Source: Turritopsis dohrnii (lineage: Eukaryota; Cnidaria; Hydrozoa; Anthoathecata; Oceaniidae). From it: a DNA stretch of 64,000 bases. The translations under genes and the position numbers were made by a program. Positions 35,386 to 45,378 of the stretch are shown here, piece after piece. The stretch lies in assembly GCA_027922465.2 (NCBI GenBank), contig BQMF02000043.1, positions 124,001-188,000 of the forward strand. Direction: 5' to 3'. The notes beneath the pieces were generated by a model. The model was not told the DNA's origin, ran no database searches, and saw only the letters and a program-made list of their open reading frames with translations. Within the stretch, counting starts at the first letter, position 1; each line of letters starts with the position of its first letter.

Positions 35386-35409
35386 TATCAGCTGTTGGTA
35401 AAGCTTGAT
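35386..35409 (-). CDS. 24-nt microexon (DQALPTAD)
   Basis: Minus strand: a very good acceptor (TTTTTTTATTTAG), then 24 nt in phase 1 reading (D)QALPTAD, then the donor GTAAGAGC. It follows the 30-nt exon of the same unit by 305 nt of intron. The corresponding site in unit B has lost its acceptor AG (now AA) and 3 nt. Confidence 0.5.
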
Positions 35410-35714
35410 CTAAATAAAAAAATATTAAAAAGTGACTGTCATACAAAATTTCATACACTTGAAAGCAACTCTATGGATAGAACATAAAAACGCAATATCT
35501 ATATCAAACTGGTATCTATATCAAATAGAGTAAAAGAAGATGTTATAATGACAGCATACAAAAATCCACAATATATTTGAGACAAATTAGTGTTCATAAA
35601 AGAAAAGTAGTAGATTTTGATAAAAAAATACATTTGAATATCATAAATATATTTAGGAAGAATGGTAAACCTGGTCAGTACAATATAGGAAATAATTTCA
35701 ATTAAAATCCTTAC

Positions 35715-35744
35715 CCTTTTCAACATTTTCTTCATTACCAGTAT
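35715..35744 (-). CDS. 30-nt microexon (DTGNEENVEK)
   Basis: Minus strand: the acceptor TTCTTCCTTCATTAG, then 30 nt in phase 1 reading (D)TGNEENVEK and ending G, then the donor GTAAGGATT. It is paralogous to the 30-nt exon at 39134-39163: both start ATACTG, and the flanks are nearly the same. Only the phase-1 reading is free of stops. Confidence 0.55.
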
Positions 35745-36528
35745 CTAATGAAGGAAGAATGATGTTATAAAAATGTTGTAAAAGTTACAACATATGGAAA
35801 GGAGACATTAATGTGTATTGACTCTTACCAGGGATATGTTAAAGCGTAGCTGGATGCAGAGCGATAGATTTTGCTATGTTCTATGTGTGTTGTCAGGAAT
35901 TTCAGGAATGTATGTGATTGTTTTTTTTCGCCAATTAAATTGCTTGAAAGCGTATTTTCAACCAATGAAAAGACGTGAAATAAATCGTGCAAACTTCTGT
36001 TTGACTTGTATTTTATCCTAGCTATACGCGGAATAGTGTTCGAAGCTACAAGATTTTGATTTGGGATTTTGATCAAGAGGAAAAAGTGTACAAGTGAACT
36101 GGGTAATATGCTCAGCATCTTAAAAATTACCCAAACGTTAGCTTATATATATTTAGAACGCCTGCTTTGAAAAAAAAACATGTTTCATTTTGAGGAAAAT
36201 AATTTATTTGGTAAAGAAGGTCGTTGAAAAATGCAGTACAATACTGATGTGGACCTACTGCATGTATAATTAAATATAAACATAACACTTGACAAAGATT
36301 TTTAATAAATCGAAATATTGTGAAAATTTCTTGTGTGTTTTTTTTGTCTTATATATAAATATAAACGTACTTATAAAAGGATGAAAGAAGAAAACTATTC
36401 ATTCATCAGCTAACTGAATGGTTTTAAAATAAAGTAAAATTGCTCCTGACTGTCGAGCATTTTCAGAGAAGAGAAATGTATGCTAATATATATAATTGAC
36501 TAAAATTCCTCTCTGATAATTAACTACC

Positions 36529-36615
36529 TTAAGGGAAGAAATTTTGGCGGGGTTTTGCCCGATTTGGCGGATTGCTTCAAAAACCGCCAAAATCCGCCAA
36601 AATTTCTTCCCTTAA
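36529..36615. mobile_element. 87-bp TTAA hairpin MITE
   Basis: TTAA-GGGAAGAAATTTTGGCGG and its exact inverted mate form an almost perfect hairpin with a short loop. Further GGCGGATT/AATCCGCC words lie inside. TTAA on both sides is the presumed target site. Confidence 0.75.
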
Positions 36616-36632
36616 GGTAGTAGGAGTTTACA

Positions 36633-36989
36633 TACCGTATTCTCTCAAATAAGTGTCCGGGCGCTTATAAAATTTTTTTGGAAATTAGGGGGGCGCTTAT
36701 TAGAGAGGGGCGCTTATAAAAACATTTTGAAATGGTCGTGCTAGCTGTGAACGAGGCATTGCTTTTTATCATATAAAAGAGTAAACACAACTGTATTTTT
36801 CATGGCAACGAAATAAGATTTTGTACTTATAACTTAAATTTAGACGTCACAAAAATATAGCGTTCCGTTTCTATTACAGAATATTCGGTTTTTGTTCAAA
36901 GTTCTAATTACCGACCAGGCGCTTATTAATTTATGAGTAATGTTAAGTCACTCTAATAAGCGCCCGGGCTAGTTAGAGAGAATACGGTA
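36633..36989. mobile_element. CCGTATT-family MITE, copy C
   Basis: TA-CCGTATTCTCTCAAATAAG at the left, AGTTAGAGAGAATACGG-TA at the right. The interior (gaaatggtcgtgctagctgt, catggcaacgaaataag) matches copy B. 357 bp. Confidence 0.78.
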
Positions 36990-39133
36990 CTTAGATATAT
37001 AAAAATAAATAAAAATAAGTATAAATATAAAAACATGGGGAAAAACAAAAAACAAAAAAAACCCCTGAAAATCTAAAAAGCTGAAAAAATGACCAAGAAC
37101 AAAAGGATTAAGAATTTAGAACCTAGATTAGCATGCCTAACAAGACAAAAAGAACAAAGAACCAAGGGTTTAGAGTAATGATGTGTAGTTCTCAAAGGGA
37201 AAATAGAATATAATAATAAAAGAGCTACTGATTTTTTTTATCTTCTTCCATGCAGCATGTTCAAAATATATTTATATAAAATAAATTAATTAATTATATA
37301 ACTATATATACTAAATAAAATAGACAGTGTATATGTAAAATACAATGAAATAATACTAAACAGTACGATATGCAAGAAGACATACTACATTTCAGAGAAT
37401 ATAACCACATTTTTTTAGGCACAGCAAAAATGTGTTTATTTGTTCATTAAAGGAAGTGACGGTTAATAGCATTTTTGTTATTTTTTATATACATGAGAAT
37501 ATATTTTCTGTAATGTGCAGGCAATTTGTATCAACACAAAAGTATATATTCACCCATAACTGGAAAATAAAACATCCAAAATCAGCATTTTTGTCTCTTT
37601 TATAACACTTTTTCAGCAATAATATTGACGTCTATTCTCTCTCTTATATACGTCATCTTGTATTTTCATGCATTGCCAGTTATCATATCTGACTTGACAA
37701 CAATTAACTTTCTTTCATTGAACATATCATTCTAAGCTGTGATTATCAACACAGCCACTGTGCACTATTTGCTTACAAAAGATTCAGTTTATTGGACCAA
37801 CAGTCTTCAATTCCATCCAAGTAAAATAACAATGGCTCAAGCTTGATGATTGAAGGAATGCATTGGAATGCAGATATATAAACCTCAATAAAAGGGGTAG
37901 CTACATAATCTAGCCTAACATTCTGCACTTAAATTAATAGAGGATTCAAATCAAAGAATAAAATATCAAGTCAGGAATTTTTATCATTGATTTATATATA
38001 ACAGGAACATTAACCACCAGTAATTCTAATACTTTCAAAACTCTGCTATATCTGTTTTTGTCCCTGACACAGTCATTGTCTCCTCTTGCCACTCATTTAA
38101 GTATTTTAGAAAGACATTGTTGGTATTTTTTTTAAATATTTCATGCACAATCTAAAAACAAAAACATGACTGCATATTTCATATAGATAAAAGCTTACTA
38201 CTTCATGTCTACATACACCTCTTAACACATCTACATCTGGAAATGCAAAATCATATGAAAATAGACAAACATAGTAAGGAAAACTGAAACAGCCAGCAAC
38301 CACACTCAGCCATAACCTAACCACAGTGAAACGAAGCGATTTCTTGCACATAGTAGATATTCATACCGAGTTTTCGTTTGTTTTGAAATAGAAAATTTCT
38401 GCCATTTCATTACAGGTGTCCTTGCAGTTCAGAATAATATCACATGACATACAAGAATTTAGTGAAAGTCACGTGATTAAAGTGACGGAAAAAGATATAG
38501 ACGAAAAGAAAATGACGTAGATATATGCCCCAGAAAAATGAAAGTCGTGGGAGATCGTGGTCTTCCCTGATTCTATTTTCACAAGATTTGCTCAATTTAA
38601 TGCTTTATCTTGCCTTGACAATTAGCATGATATCAGGGAATTCCTCCTTCCATCGATATAACACCAACAGATTTCGCTCTGTGCGAGGCTATAAATGGCT
38701 GTTTATCATCCTTATAAGGCAGGATACGATTTAAATCTTGTTTAAAAGTCTAAAAGCTTCTTTGACAAAAGTCTATCTGAACTGAGATTGTACAGAAAAC
38801 GTATAGATGAAGTAAAAAGTGGCTTTTTGTGACTTATCATTTTGATCGCTTCATGCCGCTTGGCCGCCATTTTTGACAACACACATAGGACCGTCTTTGT
38901 TTTCTTAAAACAAAAGAAATTCAATGAACATTTTTGTTTGTCGAATCTCGCTCTGCATCCAGCTACGCTTTAACATATCCCTGCTCTTACTATAAGCTGT
39001 TGAAGAAGCATTTAAATAAAAAAAAGGTTTAAAAAATAGGTGTCATAAACTTCATACACTTAAAAGAAAAAAAATAAAGAAAAAACAAATTGAAAACATT
39101 GAAAACCAAAATAGTTTCAATAAAAATTCTTAC

Positions 39134-39163
39134 TCGTTTCTGGATTTTCTATATCATCAGTAT
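39134..39163 (-). CDS. 30-nt microexon (DTDDIENPET)
   Basis: Minus strand: the acceptor CCTTTCCTTTAATAG, then 30 nt reading (D)TDDIENPET in phase 1 and ending A, then the donor GTAAGAATT. The two other frames contain stops. It is the paralogue of the exon at 35715-35744 within the duplicated unit, and the peptide is acidic like its partners. Confidence 0.55.
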
Positions 39164-39296
39164 CTATTAAAGGAAAGGATGATGGTGATGGTAGCATACA
39201 GAAAAGCCTGAGACATCATAAGGGTATGCGAATGAAAAGTTATTGATAAAATGAAATTTCTGCAGAAATTTTCATCTGAAGCAAAAAAAATTTTAC

Positions 39297-39323
39297 CTTT
39301 TCCTAAAGGTGTATCTTCTGTCC
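39297..39323 (-). CDS. 27-nt microexon (GTEDTPLGK)
   Basis: Minus strand: an excellent acceptor (GGATTTCATTTCAG), then 27 nt in phase 1 reading (G)TEDTPLGK and ending G, then the donor GTAAAATT. It sits 133 nt upstream of the 30-nt exon at 39134, in the same phase, so the two would join as ...GK-D-TDDIE.... Confidence 0.5.
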
Positions 39324-39840
39324 CTGAAATGAAATCCATAAGCTTTAAGTATTTTAATTACTTTAATAGATAGTTTTAAAAATAATGTTTTATCCTGAGA
39401 CAATTCCATGGGGCTTTCAAAACCAACAGCCATTATAGATTTTATTTATATAGCACTAAATGAAGAAAAAAATTACAATTACGGAGAGATAATATGGAGC
39501 ATGCCCTGCCTTTTGGTTCATGAATTGTTCACAAAGTTTCCTTCAGTAACAATTCATTCAGAACGTAAGTCAATGGGACTTATTTTATAAGTATACAGAT
39601 TTTTCAATAGGTACACAGTCGCGAAACAACAACAATTTCAACAGTGGTCACACCAAATGATTACGATTTTTTTTGTTTGTTCAATTTATTTAATGTCCGA
39701 TTTTTACTTTACATAGCTAAAAATACACTATATATAAATATGCATATAAATAGCCAATCTATCACGACTGAAATATTTACAATTACTTTTAACGGTATAA
39801 ATACTTGTATAGATAACTACAAGACATTCAGGATTTGAAA
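39324..39840. other. Intron or intergenic plus LINE 3' UTR
   Basis: No further in-phase microexon was found. The right part is probably the 3' untranslated tail of the minus-strand LINE that follows. Confidence 0.35.
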
Positions 39841-42800
39841 TTACAACTTGCATTCTTTACATTCACAGTTTTGACTGTTACACATTTTTATGACATTTTT
39901 AAAAGCGTAGACAGTTGCAGAGGATTTCACATGATAAGGTAATTTGTTTCAAATCTTTGGACCCAAATATGAAAGACTCCTTATTCCAAAAGTCACTTGA
40001 TTGCGTTTATTAATTGCTAAATTTAGTTTATATTGATCTCTAGTTGCTCGATCCGTAGTTCTCAGTTTGAAGATTTTTTTCATAAAAACAGGATTTAAAT
40101 CATTAATAGTTTTAAAAATTTTAATACAAATATTTCTTTCTATTGCGAGTTTCATTGTTGGTCTTCCAGACTGTCGGAGGAGAAGGGGATATGGAGTTTC
40201 ATTATCATTATAAAGGAATCAAATTGATCTTTTGTGAATGCTTTCTTTCAGTTGCAATGATTTTGCACTGGAGAGACACCATACTAAAGGGCAGTAGTTG
40301 AGATTAGACAGAATAAAGCTATTTATCAAAACTTTCCTCTTTTCAAAATTAAGAAACGCGTTAAAACTCACGAGAGCATTCAGCTGATTTGATGCTGATC
40401 TGCAGATATTTTTAACGTGACAGTTAAAATTTAACTTATCATCTATTTGTACACCTAGCAGTTTAACTGCGGAAACTGTTTTTATTTGTTTTCCTCCTAT
40501 GATTAATGTTTTATCAGTTACATCGTTTTTCCTTTTATCTATGATGAAATTTATTAGGGTTGACAATAATTTTGTTCCTGTGAAACCAGTTGATTGCATT
40601 GTTAGATTCTTTTTCTAGAACATCAATAAAATCAGGTAGAAATTTAGCAGATTAAGACAAGGTATTATCATCAGCAAAATTATGATTCACAGCATTTTCT
40701 ATAAAGAAAAATAAGTCGTTGATAAATATGTTAAACAAAATCCGTCCCAATATGGAACCCTGGAGGACACCTGTTTTTATTGTCATAAAACCACTTTTTG
40801 TATTGTTGACTTTTACACATTGCCTTCTGTTTGTTAAATATGACAATAAGTAAAGGCAAATATTCTTATCGACTCCATATGCTGCCAGCTTTGCAATAAG
40901 CAGGTCATGAGGGACACAATCGAAGGCTTTTGAAAGATCCATCAGAATTCCTCCAACGAAGTTATTGTTGTCTAATTTTTCCTTCCATTCTTCAATAAGT
41001 CGGATAAGCACATGTTGAGTACTATAGCATTTTCTATAGGCAGCAACAAATTTTGACATGAAAGGCTCTATTTGCATTTGTAAATATTCACTTAATACTT
41101 TTTGGTATATTTATGAAAAACTGTTTAGAACGCTTATGGGGCGAAAATTTGACATCTCATTTTTATTTCTTCTACCTTTGTCCAAAGGAATAACTGTCTC
41201 TAGTTTTGCGTTTGCTGGGAATATATTTTGATCGATACTGTTTTTGATTGCAGTTTCCAGTGGTGGTGCTAAAATTCCTGCTGCTAGTTTTACTAGTTTT
41301 GGTGGAATTTTGTCAATCCCAGTAGCTTTTTTTGAATTTATGTTTTGTAAAAGTTTTTCAATTTTGGCTGAATCTAATGGCGAGGCAGGTGTCTTTTTTA
41401 AAATTACATGATTTCACTTATCATCCTTCACAATAATTACATCTGTTGATTCAATAGAACCCTTGTTTGTAAGAAAAGGTCTTATGGTGTGCCAAAAGTT
41501 TTTATTTGTACTTACATTTTCTTTGCAAATTTTAGAAAAGTAATGTTTTACTGCTTTTCTGCGAAGCGATACACACTTATTCCTTTGCTTTTTGTAAATA
41601 TCTTCATTTTCCTTTGTGGGAAGTTTATTTTACCTACTTTTAAGCCTACGTCTAGTATATATTTCTTTGAGCAAAGTTTTGTTCATGAACGGTGAGTCAT
41701 TTCCTCTGATAGATTTTTGCTTCTGTGGAGCATGCCTTTCAATTACTGTTAATAACGAATGGGTTATAAAATCGTAGTTCTCGATTGGATTTTTAGACTG
41801 ATTTATTGGAGTTGTAGTCAACCAACCTTTCAGAAAAGCGGACTCATCAAATTTTTTACAGTCTCGATAAAGGATTATCTTTGGCTTTAATCGTGAATAA
41901 TGGGATTTGCTAAAAATAGAAATCACTAGTAACCCGTGTAAAAATTTTTTACAGGTTTTAATCGATGTGAGCTGAACAGAGAGAAAGGCTTAGTATAATG
42001 AATTTTAGTATGATAAAGTTCCTCAATTGTTTGGAATGTAGAATGTTTAGAATGTAGTATCCCGTGTAGAACAGCGTGTAGAACACGGGTTTTAATTCAT
42101 CAAAAATAAAAATACGCGCTGTGCGTCCACTTTTTTCACTTTGTATACATTGAAGATGCAATGCAATGGTTCCCCACGATTAAAAATATCTAACGTCAAT
42201 ACAGAAAAAAACACTCTTCACTCTTTTAATTAAAAATCTCTAGGTATTCCGGCTAAAGCATATTTAGTTCAACACTGGAGTTATGAACAGAAAAACTTTT
42301 TAATCAGAAGATCTGAAACACATCAAAATATTCGTAATAAATCCTTCACGATACGATATATGCAGTAGTAAAAATAAATTGTGCGTACAGGTAAACAACA
42401 AAAAGATTAAAATTGCTGTAACTGTTCATGGAATCCACACCCCAATGTAAACGCGAAAGTCGTAAAAGTGTCAAAATGTGAATTAAAAACATTGCGATTT
42501 TCTTTACGAACCCAGAGCGTCATGATTAAAAACCATGATATTCATTTCTTTATTTGAAAAGTAATGACGCAGAAACCCTATTAATGCTATAAGAAAAAAC
42601 AAAACAAACGAAAAAGTTCTAAAGCGTACTTACCCTAAAAACATTAATAAATCTTCGCGCAATACTTTCGTTGTTGTCTATTGTTTCTTGACCTCGCGAA
42701 TAATCAAAACATTTGAAACGTTTAAATGCAATGCAATGTTTCCCCCTATACTAATCGTAGAAAAATATTAACCGCCGTGGTCTGACACTCCATTATGAAT

Positions 42801-42987
42801 AAGTAACCGCAAAAACGACCCGAAATTTCAGAGAGTGAAAATGTGAAAAAAGCGGATGCACAGCGCGTATTAGAATATAGATTTTATGGCGATCGCTTAG
42901 ACCTGTCTCTGTTACCATAGTGTGTTGAAAATGTTTCGGCCTATTTGTAAGAACCAGATCAATTACTGATTTATGACTGCGATACAC
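39841..42987 (-). pseudogene. LINE B (CR1-like) endonuclease end, RT and C-terminus, split by a Helitron
   Basis: Reading down the minus strand: the endonuclease C-terminus (SVIDLVLTNRPKHFQHT, ETGLSDRHK; 42980-42882); then a 956-bp Helitron; then the frame resumes (MISIFSKSHYSRLKPK; 41925 on); a linker; the RT (FRPISVLNSFS-stop, ILMDLSKAFDCVPHDLLIAK, GVLQGSILGRILFNIFINDL, NHNFADDNTLS; 41200-40652); the thumb and connection (VKLLGVQIDDKLNFNCHVKN; 40599-40219); and a tail ending CNSQNCECKECKL with its stop at 39841-39843. The catalytic DLSKAFD and FADD are intact, and the P of GVPQG is L. Damage is light: a few stops (41120, 40651, 39951) and one frame shift near 40580. This family differs from LINE A at 20.8 and 60.4 kb. 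Confidence 0.88.
41926..42881 (-). mobile_element. Non-autonomous Helitron H5 inserted in LINE B
   Basis: The minus-strand 5' end TCTATATTCTAATACGCGC starts at 42881 after A. The 3' end lies at 41926: hairpin TGTAAAAAATTTTTACA, then CGGGTTA and CTAG, followed by T. Removing it rejoins the LINE endonuclease frame in register, with no target duplication, as Helitron insertion between A and T predicts. The interior repeats GATGCAATGCAATG(G/T)TTCCCC twice. Confidence 0.85.
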
Positions 42988-43001
42988 TTAACATAAACCT
43001 T

Positions 43002-43152
43002 AACATCAAACAGCGGCTGACGTACAGAAAAAGCCCCAACAACTATCAACAGCAGCTCCCCTGTAGGTATTTAAATTACACTTATAATAATTCACAACAT
43101 CAAACAGTGGCTGACGTGCAGAAGAAGCTGTGACAACCACTGTAGGTTTATT
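43002..43152. repeat. Two-copy direct repeat next to Helitron H6
   Basis: AACATCAAACAGCGGCTGACG (43002) and AACATCAAACAGTGGCTGACG (43095), each followed by AGAA..AGC and CTGTAGGT.TTT, stand in tandem about 93 bp apart. Confidence 0.55.
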
Positions 43153-43169
43153 TGCGCTATTTTATTATA

Positions 43170-45340
43170 CTAGCCGCCCAGGCGGCGTCGCTCGCCACCC
43201 ATGTTCAGTATGCGTTGTGTCGCAGAATTTAATTTGAGTAAAAGTTTCTTTTCAGGCATTAATTTTTTAATTAATTTCTTACATTCAGAAAATTTAAAAC
43301 AGAAACAAATAGCAATATGGCTCAGATTATATATCTATATGCAGAAGAGATGAGAAGTAACTTTTGTGTAAAAATAGCAAAAGCACAGAACAATACAAAA
43401 CATTGAATAACATTACGAAATGTGCATTGAAAACAAATCGATACCTTCCAATTGTGTTTCTTTTGTGCCAAAGTTACATTGGTTAGCAACCATTAATGAA
43501 TTTTTAAAATGATAGTCTGTTCTTCCCAAAACCATCAACATCATGATTAAAACCATGAGTTTCACTTCTTTATGCTTTTTTTATTGTTGCCTAAAAGATT
43601 AATATTTCAATTGTTACACCGAAAACCTAATCATGCTATAAGAATATTGAAATAAATAACAACAACAACAACAACAACAAAAAAGAAAGGAATTCTAGTA
43701 CGCATTTATCCTAAAAACAATATATAACTAAGAACAAAAATTTACCCAGAAGATAAAAAGTCACAAATAAAATCATAAAGCCAAAGTTATATACCTAGGC
43801 ATAGTACGTAAACAATTATCATAACACAAAATAATGCATAAACATGATAAAATATAAACTTAAGAAAAATCCACCCAATAACGTTTCATTGCACAGTCAT
43901 AATTAATGATCTTCTTAAATACATAATCCATTCTTCTCTTAAGTTACCCACTCAACATTATAATTCAACCCATCATGTGCATCATTTCTTTTTTAACAGA
44001 TGAAAATATTCAAAAAACATATAAAAAAACCTAATCATGCTATGACGAAATCGAAAGAAAAACAAAACAAACTAAAAGACACTTTGAAAACATATTTACC
44101 TTAAAAATTATAATTAAAAACACAAACATAATGACAGAATTAGTATAGCTAAAAAAGAATTTTTAACATATGAAAACATTCACATTGTGAAGCCATTTTT
44201 TATTTCCAGTTCAAAGCTCCTCCCTGGAAAATTCAAAACACAAAAGTAAACATCCCTCATATCCTTTATTTATTCACTAATACTAACTGTGTTTTAACTA
44301 AATAGATACTATTTTAACTTTACCTTTCAATACCAATTCACATCATCATGATAGTAAACAATTTTGATCATCTGTAAGCCATTATCAAACACTTCTAAAC
44401 TCTTTACTTTCTATACTTCATACCTGTAAACAAATTAATACACTCGATTTACTTCCCAGCATAGTTTTCTGACACTGAAAGGCATAAATAAAGAAAAAGA
44501 TTTCAGACAAATAAAAGAAATAAAAACATTCATAGCTGTAGGACCATTTTTAATGTAATAATAGCGCGCGTTACCAAAACAAATTTCTCTCGTCTTCCTT
44601 TTAATCCAGCAGCATATACACATACTAAACGACAGAATAACTGAGACATCCACTCAAAGCTTTCAAAACTAAATTAAAACCATTCCATACTGTGTAAATA
44701 AACATCAAACTGCTTTCTTCTGTATAGCGATATTTGATAACTAAAACGTAAACAAACATTTAAATACATACATACATAACTCACCTGTTCTTTTATTAAT
44801 CTAAAATATTAAACAATAAAAGTTTTACGATAATACTACTTTGTATAGACCTGTTCGTTCGTTCTGCACAGCCAATTTTTAAAAACTTTACTGCACTTCT
44901 TCTGTATTCTCAATATGCTTTCACATTGTAAACAAACTAATCACTTACACTGTTACTGTTCTTTTATTAATCTAAAATAAAATCTGAAATACAATAACAA
45001 TAAAAGTTTAACAATAAACAGTTTCATAAGCAGCACGTATACAAACCTGTGTTTCTTCGTGAAAACAACTGCGATAATGAAAATCAGTTATTAACGAACT
45101 TATTTTTGGAAATCGTCAACCAATCAAATTGGCGAAAAAATAATTTCTTGCGTTTTGATTGGTTTAAAAATTTAGACGTCACACTTAAATTACGTAACAT
45201 TAAAAAAAGTGTCTGTCGCGGCTGCGTGGTTTTACGACGAAAAGGGAAAAAATAAGAAGGTTTTGACCGTGCAAAAAAACCCAAATATATCACTCTCTAA
45301 AATAAAAGTGGTATGCACAACGCGGATTATTATAATAAGA
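43170..45340 (-). mobile_element. Non-autonomous Helitron H6
   Basis: 5' end at 45340: TCTTATTATAATAATCCGCG after A. 3' end at 43170: hairpin GGTGGCGAGCGACGCCGCC, then TGGGCGG and CTAG, followed by T. The 3' hairpin is the same as in the plus-strand units P1-P4, while the 5' end matches the H family. The 2.1-kb interior is AT-rich, with a run of (ACA)n near 43655-43680 and no protein domain. Confidence 0.7.
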
Positions 45341-45378
45341 TAACCGAATAGGCCACAACAATCAAACAATCGCGACAT

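Larger units (their letters stand above)
35330..35757 (-). repeat. Microexon unit A (complete copy of a tandem duplication)
   Basis: This stretch carries the 30-nt and 24-nt exons. It is collinear with unit B (35763-35828 joined to 38984-39175). Shared words: ACATTAATGTGTA, CTCTTACTAT, AGCTGTTG, AAATAAAAAAA, CATACACTT.AAAG, AGTATCTA. The duplication covers intron as well as exon, so it arose at the DNA level. Confidence 0.7.
35829..38983. mobile_element. 3.15-kb TIR element inserted in microexon unit B
   Basis: Perfect 36-bp terminal inverted repeats begin CAGGGATATGTTAAAGCG (35829-35864 and 38948-38983). The target duplication CTCTTAC flanks them (35822-35828 and 38984-38990), and the empty site is preserved in unit A (CTCTTACTAT, 35380-35389). 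CAGGG...CCCTG ends suggest the hAT group, although the 7-bp duplication is one short of the usual 8. I found no transposase reading frame; the interior holds two smaller MITEs (36529-36615, 36633-36989) and AT-rich filler. Confidence 0.85.
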
